A DNA stretch of 64,000 bases from Celeribacter baekdonensis B30 (GTDB taxonomy: Bacteria > Pseudomonadota > Alphaproteobacteria > Rhodobacterales > Rhodobacteraceae). The stretch's first letter is position 1. The number at the start of each line of letters is the position of its first letter. The DNA is taken from assembly GCF_000299875.1 (NCBI RefSeq), contig NZ_AMRK01000009.1:144850-208849 (forward strand), given 5' to 3'. Of the stretch, positions 35,813 through 46,050 are shown one piece after another. Both the position numbers and the translations under genes were made by a program. A model generated the notes under the pieces. The model was given only the letters and a program-made list of their open reading frames with translations, ran no database searches and was not told the origin of the DNA.

Positions 35813-36841
35813 ATGGACCAGCCCGACCCAACCCTGCGCGCTGAGCGCCGACCCGAGGATGCCGACCGCGCCCTGCGCCCTCAGGTGCTGAGCGAATTCA
35901 TCGGCCAACAAGAGGCCCGTGCCAATCTCGCGGTGTTCATCGAGAGTGCCCGGATGCGCGAAGAGGCGATGGACCATGTGTTGTTCCACGGCCCGCCGGG
36001 ATTGGGCAAAACTACGCTGGCGCAAATCATGGCGCGCGAATTGGGCGTGAATTTCAAAATGACCTCTGGGCCGGTTTTGGCACGCGCGGGCGATTTGGCG
36101 GCGATCCTGACCAATCTGGACGCACGGGACGTGTTGTTCATCGACGAAATTCACCGGATGAACCCGGTGGTCGAGGAAATTCTCTATCCTGCGATGGAGG
36201 ATTTCGAGCTTGATCTTGTGATCGGCGAAGGCCCCGCCGCGCGTACGGTACGCATCGAATTGCAACCCTTCACGCTGGTCGGCGCGACCACCCGGTTGGG
36301 GCTTTTGACCACGCCGTTGCGCGATCGTTTTGGCATTCCGACGCGGCTGCAATTTTACACCACGCAGGAGTTGCATGAAATCGTCACCCGTGGCGCGCGG
36401 CTTTTGGATATTCCGACCGAGGACGCAGGCGCGCTTGAAATCGCCAAACGCGCTCGTGGCACGCCGCGTATTGCCGGGCGGTTGCTCCGCCGGGTGGTGG
36501 ATTTTGCCGTGGTCGAAGGCGGTGGGCGGATTTCCAAAGAGCTGGCCGACCGGTCTCTGACGCGACTGGGGGTGGACCTTTTGGGCCTTGATGGCGCGGA
36601 CCGGCGGTATTTGCGCTTGATCGCGGAGAATTACCAAGGTGGGCCGGTGGGCGTTGAAACCCTCGCCGCCGCCTTGTCGGAGAGCCGCGATGCGATTGAG
36701 GATGTGATCGAACCCTATTTGTTGCAACAGGGCCTGATCCAACGCACCCCGCGGGGCCGGATGTTGACGCAAAAATCATGGCACCATCTGGGGATGCGGG
36801 TTCCAAACCGCCCGGATCAGCCGGAACTGTTTGGCGGGTGA
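35813..36841 (+). CDS. ruvB: Holliday junction branch migration helicase RuvB
   Basis: The 342-residue AAA+ protein has Walker [15 protein letters not shown], Walker [18 protein letters not shown], sensor 1 [18 protein letters not shown] (with the arginine finger) and the C-terminal winged helix ending [15 protein letters not shown]. It drives branch migration with RuvA. ATG 35813 follows the ruvA stop by three bases; a TTG directly before is also in frame. Confidence 0.96.
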   Translation: MDQPDPTLRAERRPEDADRALRPQVLSEFIGQQEARANLAVFIESARMREEAMDHVLFHGPPGLGKTTLAQIMARELGVNFKMTSGPVLARAGDLAAILTNLDARDVLFIDEIHRMNPVVEEILYPAMEDFELDLVIGEGPAARTVRIELQPFTLVGATTRLGLLTTPLRDRFGIPTRLQFYTTQELHEIVTRGARLLDIPTEDAGALEIAKRARGTPRIAGRLLRRVVDFAVVEGGGRISKELADRSLTRLGVDLLGLDGADRRYLRLIAENYQGGPVGVETLAAALSESRDAIEDVIEPYLLQQGLIQRTPRGRMLTQKSWHHLGMRVPNRPDQPELFGG

Positions 36842-36846
36842 GGGGC

Positions 36847-37284
36847 TTATCCCAATAGCTTGCCCATATGGGCCACCGCCAAGACATAGCCATGGACCCC
36901 AAACCCGGCCATCACCGCATCGGCGCGCATCGACACATAGGAATGGTGGCGGAAAGCTTCGCGTTTGTGGACCTGCGAGATGTGGACCTCAATCACCGGG
37001 CCGTCGAACGTGTTCAACGCGTCCAGAATGGCGACCGAGGTGTGGGTATAGGCGGCGGGGTTGATCACAATGCCTTGGGCTGCATCGCGTGCTTCATGGA
37101 TCAGATCAATGATCTCGCCCTCATGGTTCGACTGGGCAAAAACAATGTCGAGCCCCTGTGTGACGGCCTCGCGGGCACAGAGCGCCTCGACATCGGCCAA
37201 AGTATCCGCGCCGTAAATTTCGGGCTGGCGTTTGCCCAAAAGATTGAGGTTCGGCCCATTCAGGATATAGATTTTCTTGTTCAT
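36847..37284 (-). CDS. aroQ: type II 3-dehydroquinate dehydratase
   Basis: A 145-residue enzyme with all class II motifs: the catalytic tyrosine loop [49 protein letters not shown], and [20 protein letters not shown] with the catalytic histidine. It dehydrates 3-dehydroquinate in the shikimate pathway as a dodecamer. ATG 37284 gives the usual N-terminus [14 protein letters not shown]. It is convergent with ruvB. Confidence 0.95.
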   Translation of the reverse strand: MNKKIYILNGPNLNLLGKRQPEIYGADTLADVEALCAREAVTQGLDIVFAQSNHEGEIIDLIHEARDAAQGIVINPAAYTHTSVAILDALNTFDGPVIEVHISQVHKREAFRHHSYVSMRADAVMAGFGVHGYVLAVAHMGKLLG

Positions 37285-37450
37285 GAGGCCCTCGCTGATG
37301 CCGAAATGCGGTGTTGGGGGTGAGTTATGCAGAGCCCCGCGCCCAGTGCAAGGGCTGAGGCGGTTTTGGTCTGTGGGGCTTGTCAAAATATGAGGATTGG
37401 ACAAAGCCGCAAGGCATGTTACCGCATGCATAATCAGGGGAGCGAGATCA

Positions 37451-37660
37451 ATGAGCAAACTGAACAAAGAGTGGCATGCAGCCCACCCGATGGACAAAAA
37501 TCCAACCACCGAAGAGCGCCTGACGTGGCATTTGGAACATACCGCCCACTGCGGTTGTCGGCCCATTCCGGCGTCGCTTTTGAGCATCATGGCGCAACGT
37601 GGTATTGCTGTGCCGGAGCGTGGCAGGGCAGAGCAAGCTGTGGACCAGACGGCGGAGTAA
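37451..37660 (+). CDS. conserved small protein with CGCRPIP motif
   Basis: A 69-residue protein from ATG 37451. The centre reads [20 protein letters not shown] and PIPASL, a histidine/cysteine pattern (HxxHxxHCGC) that I recall in small uncharacterised proteins of Rhodobacteraceae. The spacing could suit a metal site, but this is inference. Two bases separate it from the next gene, so the pair is probably co-transcribed. Confidence 0.75.
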   Translation: MSKLNKEWHAAHPMDKNPTTEERLTWHLEHTAHCGCRPIPASLLSIMAQRGIAVPERGRAEQAVDQTAE

Positions 37661-37662
37661 CT

Positions 37663-38307
37663 ATGAGTACGGACAGCACGGAACCGACCACACCGGAACA
37701 GGTTGAAGCGTTTTTCACGCGCGCAAGTGGGGACTATGTTTTTGCCCGTTGGGGGCGGCCAATTGCGCCGGTGGTGTTTGGTGTCGAAGACGAGACGCTG
37801 AGCGTGATCAAAAGCGCGATCGAGGCCTGTATCGCCATCGCCGGGCACCGGATCGAGGACGTGGACCCGGAGTTGGGCACAAACCTGATGATGTTTTTCC
37901 TGTCCGATTGGGCCGAGCTTTTGGATGTGCCGCATATGGGCGATCTGATCCCCGATTTGGCGGCGCGGGTGGAGACACTTCAGGCCAAGAACGCCCATCA
38001 ATATCGTGCGTTTCGGTTTGATGATGCGGGGGCAATCAAGGCGTGCTTTACCTTTGTGCGCATGAGCGACGCGATGGCGGAGGTCCCCGCCGAAGTGATC
38101 GCGCTGTCGCAGGCGGTGCAGGCGATGCTGCTCTGGTCCGACACGGCCTTTACCCAAGACAGCCCCTTGGCGCTGTCGCCCGCGGGCACGGTGATCCGCC
38201 CGGATGTGGCGAATCTGTTGCGCGCCGCCTATGATCCGATGTTGCCGCCGTCTGCCCGCGATGCCTCCCATGCGCTCAGGCTTTATGCGCGGGTAATGGC
38301 GGGCTGA
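37663..38307 (+). CDS. hypothetical protein
   Basis: This 214-residue protein starts at ATG 37663; the longer frame upstream overlaps the small CGCRPIP gene and is not coding. The text is mostly helical, with no signal peptide and no membrane segment: [40 protein letters not shown], and a C-terminal [20 protein letters not shown]. No catalytic motif is visible and I do not recognise a family. It overlaps thpR by one base, so the three genes form one unit. Confidence 0.75.
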   Translation: MSTDSTEPTTPEQVEAFFTRASGDYVFARWGRPIAPVVFGVEDETLSVIKSAIEACIAIAGHRIEDVDPELGTNLMMFFLSDWAELLDVPHMGDLIPDLAARVETLQAKNAHQYRAFRFDDAGAIKACFTFVRMSDAMAEVPAEVIALSQAVQAMLLWSDTAFTQDSPLALSPAGTVIRPDVANLLRAAYDPMLPPSARDASHALRLYARVMAG

Positions 38308-38849
38308 TGCGGGCCTTTGTGGCGCTGCCTTTGCCGACTGATCTGACGGATCGGTTGGAAGATATTACCTTGGGTCTGCGGTTTGGCCGAGCGGTTCGGG
38401 CCGAGAACATGCATGTCACCTTGGCGTTCTTAGAGGATCAACCAGAGGCGGTTTTGGCTGAGCTGCATGAGGCGCTTGCGGCGATTTACGCGCCATCCCC
38501 TCAGTTGACTGTGACCGGGCTGAACCTGTTTGGCGGCGACAAGCCGCGACTTTTGTTTGCGGCGATTGCGCCCGATGCGGCGTTGAGCGATCTGCGGCAA
38601 AAGATACGCAAAGCGGCGCGGGCGGTGGGCATCGCACTGTCACATGAACGGTTTCGCCCGCATATCTCATTGCGCCGGTTTCACCGGATTGCGCCATCGG
38701 AGCGGGCGGATTTAGACCTGCTTTTGGCCACCAAAGGTGCGTTCACCTGGCCCAGATTCCGGCCCACGCAGTTTGAGATGATCCAATCGACGCTCAGTGC
38801 GGATGGTCCGATCTATGACGGGCTTGCGAGCTATCCTTTGAGCCTTTAA
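38307..38849 (+). CDS. thpR: RNA 2',3'-cyclic phosphodiesterase
   Basis: The 180-residue protein has the two HxTx-type motifs of the 2H phosphoesterase family, HVTLAFL in the first half and HISLRRF in the second, here with Ser in place of Thr in the second. It belongs to the LigT/ThpR group that opens 2',3'-cyclic phosphates, originally described with tRNA halves. It is cytoplasmic. The position after two uncharacterised genes gives no further hint. Confidence 0.9.
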   Translation: MRAFVALPLPTDLTDRLEDITLGLRFGRAVRAENMHVTLAFLEDQPEAVLAELHEALAAIYAPSPQLTVTGLNLFGGDKPRLLFAAIAPDAALSDLRQKIRKAARAVGIALSHERFRPHISLRRFHRIAPSERADLDLLLATKGAFTWPRFRPTQFEMIQSTLSADGPIYDGLASYPLSL

Positions 38850-38892
38850 ACCAAGGGCACCTCAGGTGAAGTCCGGTTGAGAAGGCGATAAG

Positions 38893-39282
38893 ATGATCCA
38901 TATTTTTCCCGTCCATGTCTACTATGAGGACACCGATCTGGCGGGCATCGTTTATTACGCCAATTACCTCAAATATATCGAACGTGCCCGGACCGAATGG
39001 GTGCGCGATCTGGGCGTCGATCAGGTGGCGTTGAAGGCGGATGAAGGCTTGGTGTTTGCGGTGCGCCGGGTCGAGGCGGATTACCTGTCGCCAGCCAAAT
39101 TCGATGATGATTTGACCGTCGAAACCCGGCTCAAAGCCCTCACCGGCGCGCGCATTGTGGTCGAACAGGCGGTCAAGCGCGGGCAAGAGGTGCTGTTTGA
39201 GGCGCTTGTGACCATCGTTACCCTCTCATCCACAGGGCATCCGGCGCGTCTTCCGGCGGTTCTTCGCCGAAATCTGCATTAA
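38893..39282 (+). CDS. ybgC: tol-pal system-associated acyl-CoA thioesterase
   Basis: A 129-residue hotdog protein of the YbgC/4HBT group: VYYEDTDLAGIVYYANYLKY contains the catalytic aspartate (D16-like in DTDLAG) and the Y-x-x-Y helix. It hydrolyses short-chain acyl-CoA or acts on acyl carrier protein near the inner membrane. It heads the tol-pal gene block as in most proteobacteria; the 180-base gap to tolQ could hold a promoter. Confidence 0.94.
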   Translation: MIHIFPVHVYYEDTDLAGIVYYANYLKYIERARTEWVRDLGVDQVALKADEGLVFAVRRVEADYLSPAKFDDDLTVETRLKALTGARIVVEQAVKRGQEVLFEALVTIVTLSSTGHPARLPAVLRRNLH

Positions 39283-39463
39283 ATCTGCGAAAATTCTCTG
39301 ATTTTACCCCTGTCCTCACAGGTTAGTGTTGGCGTGTGCCCTGACGATCAGGTAAATCTGGGGTTAAGATGAGAGCCGTGTAGAGACGGCCCACCCAAAT
39401 GATCTGGCGACCAATCTGTCAGGCACTCAGGCAACGTTTTAAGCGGAACAAAAGAGCAGGTTC

Positions 39464-40159
39464 ATGGACCAAAACACCCTTGCTATGGCGCAGGAGATCG
39501 ACTTCTCCCTGCTGGCGCTTTTCATGCGCGCAACCTTCATTGTGAAAATCGTGATGATCCTATTGATCGTGGCCTCGTTTTGGTCATGGTCGATCATCGT
39601 GCAAAAATTCATCGCCTTTCGCAAAGCGCGGGCCGAAGCCGAGGCGTTCGATCATTCGTTCTGGTCGGGCGAGCCTTTGGATGAGCTCTATGACCAGCTT
39701 CAGGGCAATCCAGTGTCGTCGCCCGAACGGGTGTTTGCCGCCGGGATGACGGAATGGCGGCGTTCGCATAAGGCGGATGGCGGGCTGATCGCAGGGGCGC
39801 AATCGCGCATTGATCGCTCGATGGATGTGGCCATCTCGAAAGAAGCCGAGAATATGAACTCCGGCCTGTCCTTCTTGGCGACCGTCGGCTCTACCGGGCC
39901 ATTTATCGGTCTGTTCGGCACCGTTTGGGGCATCAAAACCGCGTTTGAAGACATCGCCATGGCGCAATCGACCAACCTGGCCGTTGTGGCGCCGGGGATT
40001 GCCGAGGCCTTGCTTGCCACCGCATTGGGGCTTTTGGCCGCGATCCCGGCAGTGATTTTCTACAACAAACTCAACGCCGACAGCGACCGCATTTTGGGTG
40101 GATACGAGGCCTTTGCCGACGAATTCGCCACCATCCTCTCGCGCGAATTGGACAGCTGA
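39464..40159 (+). CDS. tolQ: Tol-Pal system proton channel subunit TolQ
   Basis: This 231-residue protein has three membrane segments (ATFIVKIVMILLIVASFWSW, LSFLATVGSTGPFIGLFGTV, EALLATALGLLAAIPAVIFY) of the MotA/TolQ/ExbB family. The conserved AP-G-AEAL-TA-GL motif forms the channel wall. With TolR it makes the inner-membrane motor that energises TolA during envelope constriction. Confidence 0.96.
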   Translation: MDQNTLAMAQEIDFSLLALFMRATFIVKIVMILLIVASFWSWSIIVQKFIAFRKARAEAEAFDHSFWSGEPLDELYDQLQGNPVSSPERVFAAGMTEWRRSHKADGGLIAGAQSRIDRSMDVAISKEAENMNSGLSFLATVGSTGPFIGLFGTVWGIKTAFEDIAMAQSTNLAVVAPGIAEALLATALGLLAAIPAVIFYNKLNADSDRILGGYEAFADEFATILSRELDS

Positions 40160-40160
40160 G

Positions 40161-40628
40161 ATGGGCGCAGGTGTGGTTCAAAAACAGGGCAAGGGGGGCC
40201 GTCGTGGCCGCCGTCGCCCGGCTGCGATGAGCGAGATCAACGTCACGCCCTTCGTTGACGTCATGCTGGTGCTGTTGATCATCTTCATGGTCGCGGCGCC
40301 GATGATGACCGTGGGTGTGCCGGTTGAGTTGCCTGAAACCGCCGCCACCGCCTTGCCGCAAGAGGAAGAGGAACCGTTGAGCATCACGCTGACCGCCGAT
40401 GGTCGGGTGTTGTTGATGTCCAATGAGGAAGATGAGGCCGATCTGGTGACGAAATTGCGCGCTATTGCCACGGAGCGTCAGGACGACAAGATTTTCCTGC
40501 GCGCCGACGGATCGGTGACCTATGAGCGCGTGGCGCAGATCATGGGCGCGCTCAATGCCGCGGGCTTTCGCAAGATCGGTTTGGTGACGGAGCAAGGCGG
40601 TCCGCGCCTTGATGGGGCCGGAAACTAA
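40161..40628 (+). CDS. tolR: Tol-Pal system protein TolR
   Basis: A 155-residue protein from ATG 40161 (one base after the tolQ stop). The basic N-terminus RRGRRRPAAMSEINVTPFVD is followed by the single membrane helix VMLVLLIIFMVAAPMMTVGV. The proton-carrying aspartate is in NVTPFVDVML. The rest is the periplasmic TolR/ExbD domain. It partners TolQ and TolA. Confidence 0.95.
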   Translation: MGAGVVQKQGKGGRRGRRRPAAMSEINVTPFVDVMLVLLIIFMVAAPMMTVGVPVELPETAATALPQEEEEPLSITLTADGRVLLMSNEEDEADLVTKLRAIATERQDDKIFLRADGSVTYERVAQIMGALNAAGFRKIGLVTEQGGPRLDGAGN

Positions 40629-40640
40629 AGGGCATATGGC

Positions 40641-41825
40641 GTGAACACAGGCCAATATATCTCCGGCGCGGGCCATTTGGGCCTCATTGCCTATATGATT
40701 TTCGGTGGGATGTTCCTCTCGCCGAAGCAAACGGAGTCCGTGGCCGTTCAGGAAGTTGCGCTGATTTCGGAGGCGGAGTTTGCCGCACTGAGCGCCACAA
40801 ACACTGCGCCCGACACCTTTGCCGAGGCCGAGGCATTGAAGGCCCCTGTGGCCGAAGCGGCGCCCGCGCCGACCCCCGTCGAGGACAGCACGCCCGAGGT
40901 TCAGCCCTCGGATGCACCACCGCCAGACGTGCCTGAGCCGCGCCCGGAGGTCAGCGAGAGCTTGCCCGCACCGGTCAATGTCGATCCAACCCCGCCCAGC
41001 CCACAGGCCGAACCGGAACTCTCTCTGGAGGACCCCGGTGCGGGGCTGCCGGATCGTCCCGATCGCAAACCGACGCCGCGTCCGGTGCCGCGCATTTCCG
41101 ATCAGGTCGTGTCCACGCCCGAGCCGCAGCCGGAGATTTCGGATGCGCCGGTTGAGGCGACGTCTGACACGGCGGAGTCTGAGAAGGTCGTGGAGCAGAC
41201 CCAGGAAAAAGCCGCGCCGCAAGAGACGACGACAGAGATTGTGACCGAGGCGGAAAAGCCATCGGGCATGTCAACCTCGCCGCGGCCAAAATCCCGCCCG
41301 GCCAATTTGGCGGCGCAAGCTGCGGCGGCACAAAAACCGGCGGAGACGCCAACGCCTGAGACGCCCAAACCGGCAACCCCCAAGCCTGAGACGCCGAAAA
41401 CAGATCCGGCGGATGCTGTGGCCAATGCTGCCGCCGAGGCCGCCGCCGCTTTGGCCGCCGAAGCCGCCGAAACACCTGCCGCGCCGAAACGTCCGGTGGG
41501 GCCGCCTCTGACCGGGGGCGAGCGCGAAGGCATGCGTGTGGCGGTGTCGCAATGTTGGAACGTCGGCGCGATGTCGACGGATGCGATGCGCACCAAGATC
41601 ACCGTCGGTGTCGCGATGAACGAAGATGGCACGCCGCAAGCCGGTTCCATCACCCTGTTGGGCCATGAGGGCGGCACCGATGCTGGCGCTCAAAGTGCCT
41701 TTGAAGTGGCGCGCCGCGCGATTATCCGCTGTGGCGCGCGTGGTTTTCCATTGCCGGTCGACAAGTATGACCATTGGCGCAATATCGAAATGACGTTCGA
41801 TCCCGAACAGATGAGGTTTAAATGA
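40641..41825 (+). CDS. tolA: Tol-Pal system protein TolA
   Basis: A 394-residue protein that starts at GTG 40641. The N-terminal membrane helix ([20 protein letters not shown]) is followed by a long Pro/Glu/Ala-rich middle region instead of the helical lysine-rich region of E. coli, and a C-terminal TonB/TolA-like domain ([20 protein letters not shown] to the end). It links the TolQR motor to TolB-Pal. It overlaps tolB by four bases. Confidence 0.92.
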   Translation: MNTGQYISGAGHLGLIAYMIFGGMFLSPKQTESVAVQEVALISEAEFAALSATNTAPDTFAEAEALKAPVAEAAPAPTPVEDSTPEVQPSDAPPPDVPEPRPEVSESLPAPVNVDPTPPSPQAEPELSLEDPGAGLPDRPDRKPTPRPVPRISDQVVSTPEPQPEISDAPVEATSDTAESEKVVEQTQEKAAPQETTTEIVTEAEKPSGMSTSPRPKSRPANLAAQAAAAQKPAETPTPETPKPATPKPETPKTDPADAVANAAAEAAAALAAEAAETPAAPKRPVGPPLTGGEREGMRVAVSQCWNVGAMSTDAMRTKITVGVAMNEDGTPQAGSITLLGHEGGTDAGAQSAFEVARRAIIRCGARGFPLPVDKYDHWRNIEMTFDPEQMRFK

Positions 41826-43180
41826 TACGCCCGCTTCCCTTTCGCCTGACGACACTGGCCGGTTCTTTGGTTTGCGCTCTGGCGCTGTCTTTCGGCACGG
41901 CCTCGCCCATGTTGGCGCAGGACCCCGGGCCGCTGCAACTCGACATCACGCGCGGGGTGATCGAGCCCTTGCCATTGGCGATCCCGGATTTCATTGCCGA
42001 GACACCACAGGCGGCGGAATACGCGCAGCAGATTTCCGATGTGATTGCCGCGGATTTGGTGGGCACCGGGTTGTTCCGGGAAATCCCGCCGTCGGCGCAT
42101 ATTTCCAAGGTCACCAATTTCGCCTCCCCGGTGCAATATGCCGATTGGAAAGCGATCAATGCGCAGGGACTTGTGACCGGGGCCGTGGGCACGGATGCAG
42201 GTGGCAATCTTGTGGTGAAATTCCGGGTGTTCGATATTTACGCCGAAGCGCCTCTGGGCGGCGGTTTGCAGCTTGGCGGGTCCACCGCAAGTTGGCGTCG
42301 GATCGCCCATAAGGTCTCCGATGTGGTCTATTCCCGGATCACCGGCGAGGGCGGGTATTTCGACAGCCGCGTGGTGTTTGTCTCAGAGACTGGGCCAAAG
42401 AATGACCGCAAAAAACGCCTTGCGGTGATGGATTACGATGGGGCCGGGCTGCAATATCTGACCGATGACAGCTATATCGTCTTTGCACCGCGCTTTTCTC
42501 CCACGGGCGACCGGGTGCTTTACACCTCTTATGAAACAGGCCGGCCGCAGATCACCATGCTCGATGTCGGCACCGTGACGCGCACGCGCTTGCCCGTGCC
42601 CGCCGAGGCCGTGACCTTTGCGCCGCGTTTTGCCCCCGATGGCCGTTCGATCGTCTATTCGATGTCCACGGGCACCAACACCGATCTCTACCGCATGGAC
42701 ATTGCCAGCGGCCAATCGACCCGGCTGACCAACACGCCGGCGATTGAAACGGCGCCGTCGTTTTCGCCCGATGGTTCGCAGATCGTCTTCGAATCCGACC
42801 GGTCTGGGACTCAGCAGCTTTACATCATGCCCGCGGGCGGCGGTGAGGCGCGGCGGATATCCAATGGCAAGGGCCGGTATGGCACGCCCATCTGGTCGCC
42901 GCGCGGCGATTTGATTGCCTTCACCAAGCAAAACGAAGGCCGATTCCACATTGGTGTGATGCGCACGGATGGCTCGGAAGAGCGGCTTTTGACCGCGTCC
43001 TTCTTGGATGAGGGGCCGAGCTGGGCCCCCAATGGTCGGGTGATCATGTTCACCCGCGAAAGTCAGGGCGCGGGTGGGGCGAGTGCACTCTATTCGGTCG
43101 ATATTTCGGGCCGCAACCTGAAACGCGTGCCGACCAATGCCGGGGCATCTGATCCCGCTTGGTCGCCGCTTTTGAAATAA
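41822..43180 (+). CDS. tolB: Tol-Pal system periplasmic protein TolB
   Basis: This 452-residue protein has a signal peptide (residues 1-33, cut after MLAQ). The N-terminal TolB domain ([20 protein letters not shown]) is followed by a six-bladed beta-propeller of PD40 repeats such as [56 protein letters not shown] and [11 protein letters not shown]. It binds Pal and is released by TolA at the septum. Confidence 0.96.
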   Translation: MIRPLPFRLTTLAGSLVCALALSFGTASPMLAQDPGPLQLDITRGVIEPLPLAIPDFIAETPQAAEYAQQISDVIAADLVGTGLFREIPPSAHISKVTNFASPVQYADWKAINAQGLVTGAVGTDAGGNLVVKFRVFDIYAEAPLGGGLQLGGSTASWRRIAHKVSDVVYSRITGEGGYFDSRVVFVSETGPKNDRKKRLAVMDYDGAGLQYLTDDSYIVFAPRFSPTGDRVLYTSYETGRPQITMLDVGTVTRTRLPVPAEAVTFAPRFAPDGRSIVYSMSTGTNTDLYRMDIASGQSTRLTNTPAIETAPSFSPDGSQIVFESDRSGTQQLYIMPAGGGEARRISNGKGRYGTPIWSPRGDLIAFTKQNEGRFHIGVMRTDGSEERLLTASFLDEGPSWAPNGRVIMFTRESQGAGGASALYSVDISGRNLKRVPTNAGASDPAWSPLLK

Positions 43181-43262
43181 AACCCGGACCTCTCCCCAAG
43201 GCCGGGGGAGAGTGCTATAGTCAGAAAAACAACAGTTTGAGCTTCCTCAAAGGATGATCCCA

Positions 43263-43823
43263 ATGTCCACCATGTCCACCACACAGACCTCTAAATTCAT
43301 GACCCGCTCCCTGCCCCGCGCCCTGTTTTTGGTCGCGGCTCTGGGCCTGACCGCCTGTACCAATCCGGGCCGTTTTGGGGATGGCGGCGCCGGTGCGGGC
43401 GCCAATGGTTATGGCGCGGATGGCGCGATGGCTGGCTCTGCCTCTGATCCGAAATCGGTTGCCTATTTCAACCAAACCGTGGGTGACCGCGTTTTGTTTG
43501 CCATCGACCAATCGACCCTCTCGCCTGAGGCGCGCACGATTTTGGCAGGCCAAGCGACATGGCTTTTGGACAACCAAGGCTATAGTGCGATCATCGAAGG
43601 CCACGCCGACGAGCAGGGCACACGCGATTATAACTTTGCACTCTCTGCTCGCCGCGCCGCTTCGGTTCAGGAATTCCTGATCAGCCAAGGCATCAACCCC
43701 TCGCGCCTCAAAACCATCCCCTATGGCAAAGAGCGCCCGCTTGCGGTCTGTTCGGATGAGAGCTGCTATTCGCAAAACCGTCGTGCTGTGACCGTCCTGG
43801 CGGCGGGCGCTGGCGTCAGCTGA
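43263..43823 (+). CDS. pal: peptidoglycan-associated lipoprotein
   Basis: A 186-residue lipoprotein (ATG 43263, AAAGGA ahead; an ATG at 43254 is also in frame). The lipobox is LGLTAC. The OmpA-like domain shows VLFAIDQSTLSPEARTILAG, IIEGHADEQGTRDYNFALSA with the peptidoglycan-binding Asp and Arg, and NRRAVTVL. It anchors the outer membrane to the cell wall. Confidence 0.95.
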   Translation: MSTMSTTQTSKFMTRSLPRALFLVAALGLTACTNPGRFGDGGAGAGANGYGADGAMAGSASDPKSVAYFNQTVGDRVLFAIDQSTLSPEARTILAGQATWLLDNQGYSAIIEGHADEQGTRDYNFALSARRAASVQEFLISQGINPSRLKTIPYGKERPLAVCSDESCYSQNRRAVTVLAAGAGVS

Positions 43824-43851
43824 ACAAGACAATAGAGAGAGGGTGAGAGCG

Positions 43852-44685
43852 ATGAAACGCGTGATCTTTGGGGCGGCACTTGCCCTTTCCATGCTGGGCG
43901 GGGCGGGTTTTGCCCAAAACGCTCAAACCTTGGCCGATATTCGCCAAGAAGCGGCGGTGCTGTCGGTGGAAATTGCCAAACTCAAACGCGAATTGTCGAC
44001 CACAGGCGCGCCCAACACGCAGTTTGCGGGCGCGTCCACGTTGGAACGTGTCGACCTGATGGAGGCGGCTTTGGCCAATCTCACGGCCAAGGTCGAAGGG
44101 TTGGAGTTTCGCGTCGATCAGGTGGTGAAAGATGGCACCAATCAGTTGGACGATCTGAACTTTCGGCTCTGTGAATTGGAAAGCGGCTGTGACGTCGGAT
44201 CGCTGCCGCCGCTCACGCCTCTCGGTGGAGCCACGGGCGCAAGCGATGTGGTTGTCACCGGACCGGGGTCTGAACCCGCGATGGAGGGGGGCGGCGATTT
44301 GGCGATGGCCGAACAATCCGATTATGACACCGCCATGGCGCTTTACACCGATGGTGAATACGCGCAGGCCGCCACGGCATTCGCCAATTTTGCCCAAAGC
44401 TATACCGGTGGATACCTGACCGGAGAGGCGCATTTTATGCGTGGTGAATCCTATGCGGCTTTGGGCCAAACGGCGGATGCGGCCCGTGCTTATCTCGATA
44501 GTTTTTCCGGCAGCCCCGAAGGCGACCGGGCCCCTGATGCGCTTTTGCGTTTGGCCGGATCTTTGGGCAAGCTCGGTCAGGTCGATAAGGGCTGTGTGAT
44601 GTACCGCGAGGTGCAATCGCGTTTTCCTGGGTCTGATGCCGCCAGTGCAGCGGTGAGAGAGGCTCAGACGCTTGGCTGCCAGTAG
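43852..44685 (+). CDS. cpoB: Tol-Pal-associated coordinator protein (YbgF/CpoB)
   Basis: The 277-residue periplasmic protein (ATG 43852) has a signal peptide (LALSMLGGAGFA). A coiled coil (LADIRQEAAVLSVEIAKLKR, then LMEAALANLTAKVEGLEFRV) precedes a low-complexity linker. Its C-terminal TPR-like domain begins SDYDTAMALYTDGEYAQAAT. It links cell wall synthesis to the Tol machine. The next gene, tilS, follows after 27 bases. Confidence 0.92.
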   Translation: MKRVIFGAALALSMLGGAGFAQNAQTLADIRQEAAVLSVEIAKLKRELSTTGAPNTQFAGASTLERVDLMEAALANLTAKVEGLEFRVDQVVKDGTNQLDDLNFRLCELESGCDVGSLPPLTPLGGATGASDVVVTGPGSEPAMEGGGDLAMAEQSDYDTAMALYTDGEYAQAATAFANFAQSYTGGYLTGEAHFMRGESYAALGQTADAARAYLDSFSGSPEGDRAPDALLRLAGSLGKLGQVDKGCVMYREVQSRFPGSDAASAAVREAQTLGCQ

Positions 44686-44712
44686 GCTCCAGTCCAATGG
44701 GACGCCCCATCC

Positions 44713-45972
44713 ATGAGTGAGGTCACTGCAAAGCAGGCGATGCTCAAGCATTGTGTGGCCACCGCCTTTGCCTATGACAAGCCCGACCAGCTCGCAGTGG
44801 CGGTGTCGGGTGGTGGCGACAGCATGGCTTTGCTGCATCTGATGGCGGAATGGGCCGAGGACGAAAAAATCCGCCTTTGGGCCGTGACGGTCAATCATGG
44901 GTTGCGGCCTGAGGCTGCGGAAGAGGCGCGGTTTGTCTCTGAGGTGGCGCAAAAACTTCAGGTCAAACACACCACGCTCACTTGGACCGGCTGGAGCGGG
45001 CAGGGCAATCTGCAAGACGCCGCCCGTCGTGCCCGGTACCGTTTGATGACAGATTGGGCCAAGGCCCAAGGCATCAATACCATTGCTCTGGCCCACACCG
45101 CCGACGATCAGGCGGAGACGTTTTTTATGCGCCTCGCGCGCGCTTCGGGCATTGACGGCTTGACCGGGATGCAGCGCCGAAGGGTCTCGGACGGGATCAC
45201 ATGGGTGCGGCCTTTGTTGATGCAGGAGCGGTTTGAGCTGCGGCAATATCTGCGCGATTTGCGTCAGCCGTGGATTGATGATCCGAGCAATGACAACGAA
45301 GCCTTTGACCGGATCAAGGCGCGCCGCGCCATGGAAGAACTCAGTAAACTCGGCATCGACATCCACGTTGTGGGCCGGGTGATGGACCATTTGGGACAAG
45401 TGCGATCGGCACTTGATTTCGCCACGCATGACCATGCGCTTGACTGTGTGAGCGAGGATCAGGGCGATTTGATCCTCAATCGACGCCGTTTTGCCGAGGG
45501 GGCACCGGAAATAAACCGGCGTCTTGTCGCCCATGCCCTGCGGTGGATTGCCTCGGCTGACTACGGTCCAAGGGGGATGAAACTACAAGAATTCCTGTCT
45601 GCGATGATGCGCGGGCGCGATGCGACCCTGCATGGCGTACGGCTTTTGGGCGGCAAAGAAAGCTTTCGATTGACCCGCGAACATGCCGCGGTGGCCCATA
45701 CTGTGGCGGTTCCGGGGACGGTCTGGGATGGGCGATGGATCGTTGAAGGTATTGAGGATAAAGGACTAATCGTGCGTGCTCTGGGTCAGGACGGATTGTT
45801 GCAACTGGGGGAGTTGCCAGACGGTGCGCCGCCGCGCGAAACGCTTTCGGCTTCGCCTGCGGTGTTTGACGGCAATACGTTGATTTCAGCCCCGCTTGTG
45901 CGTTACGGCCCCGCCACCTTGCGGTTGGCCCAACCAAAAGGCGACTTTTTTACAACGCTTTTATCGCATTGA
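44713..45972 (+). CDS. tilS: tRNA(Ile)-lysidine synthetase
   Basis: A 419-residue protein with the PP-loop ATP pyrophosphatase motif LAVAVSGGGDSMALLHLMAE and the downstream IALAHTADDQAETFFMRLAR segment. It is of TilS type by length and C-terminal domain. It adds lysine to C34 of tRNA-Ile(CAU) so that it reads AUA. The tilS-ftsH order is widely conserved. The SGGGDS sequence has an extra G compared with the common SGGxDS but is known in this family. Confidence 0.94.
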   Translation: MSEVTAKQAMLKHCVATAFAYDKPDQLAVAVSGGGDSMALLHLMAEWAEDEKIRLWAVTVNHGLRPEAAEEARFVSEVAQKLQVKHTTLTWTGWSGQGNLQDAARRARYRLMTDWAKAQGINTIALAHTADDQAETFFMRLARASGIDGLTGMQRRRVSDGITWVRPLLMQERFELRQYLRDLRQPWIDDPSNDNEAFDRIKARRAMEELSKLGIDIHVVGRVMDHLGQVRSALDFATHDHALDCVSEDQGDLILNRRRFAEGAPEINRRLVAHALRWIASADYGPRGMKLQEFLSAMMRGRDATLHGVRLLGGKESFRLTREHAAVAHTVAVPGTVWDGRWIVEGIEDKGLIVRALGQDGLLQLGELPDGAPPRETLSASPAVFDGNTLISAPLVRYGPATLRLAQPKGDFFTTLLSH

Positions 45973-46050
45973 ACTTAGCCGCCCGATGCCTATTTTAGAG
46001 GAAAGGCTTTCGCGCAAGCGGGGGCGTCCAAAATTTCGAGGAGATCCCCC

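Noticed and set aside
35063..36772. 569-codon minus-strand frame opposite ruvAB
   Set aside because: Shadow of ruvA and ruvB, caused by high GC; no protein family features.
43816..45534. 572-codon minus-strand frame opposite cpoB and tilS
   Set aside because: Antisense to two well-supported genes and without recognisable motifs.
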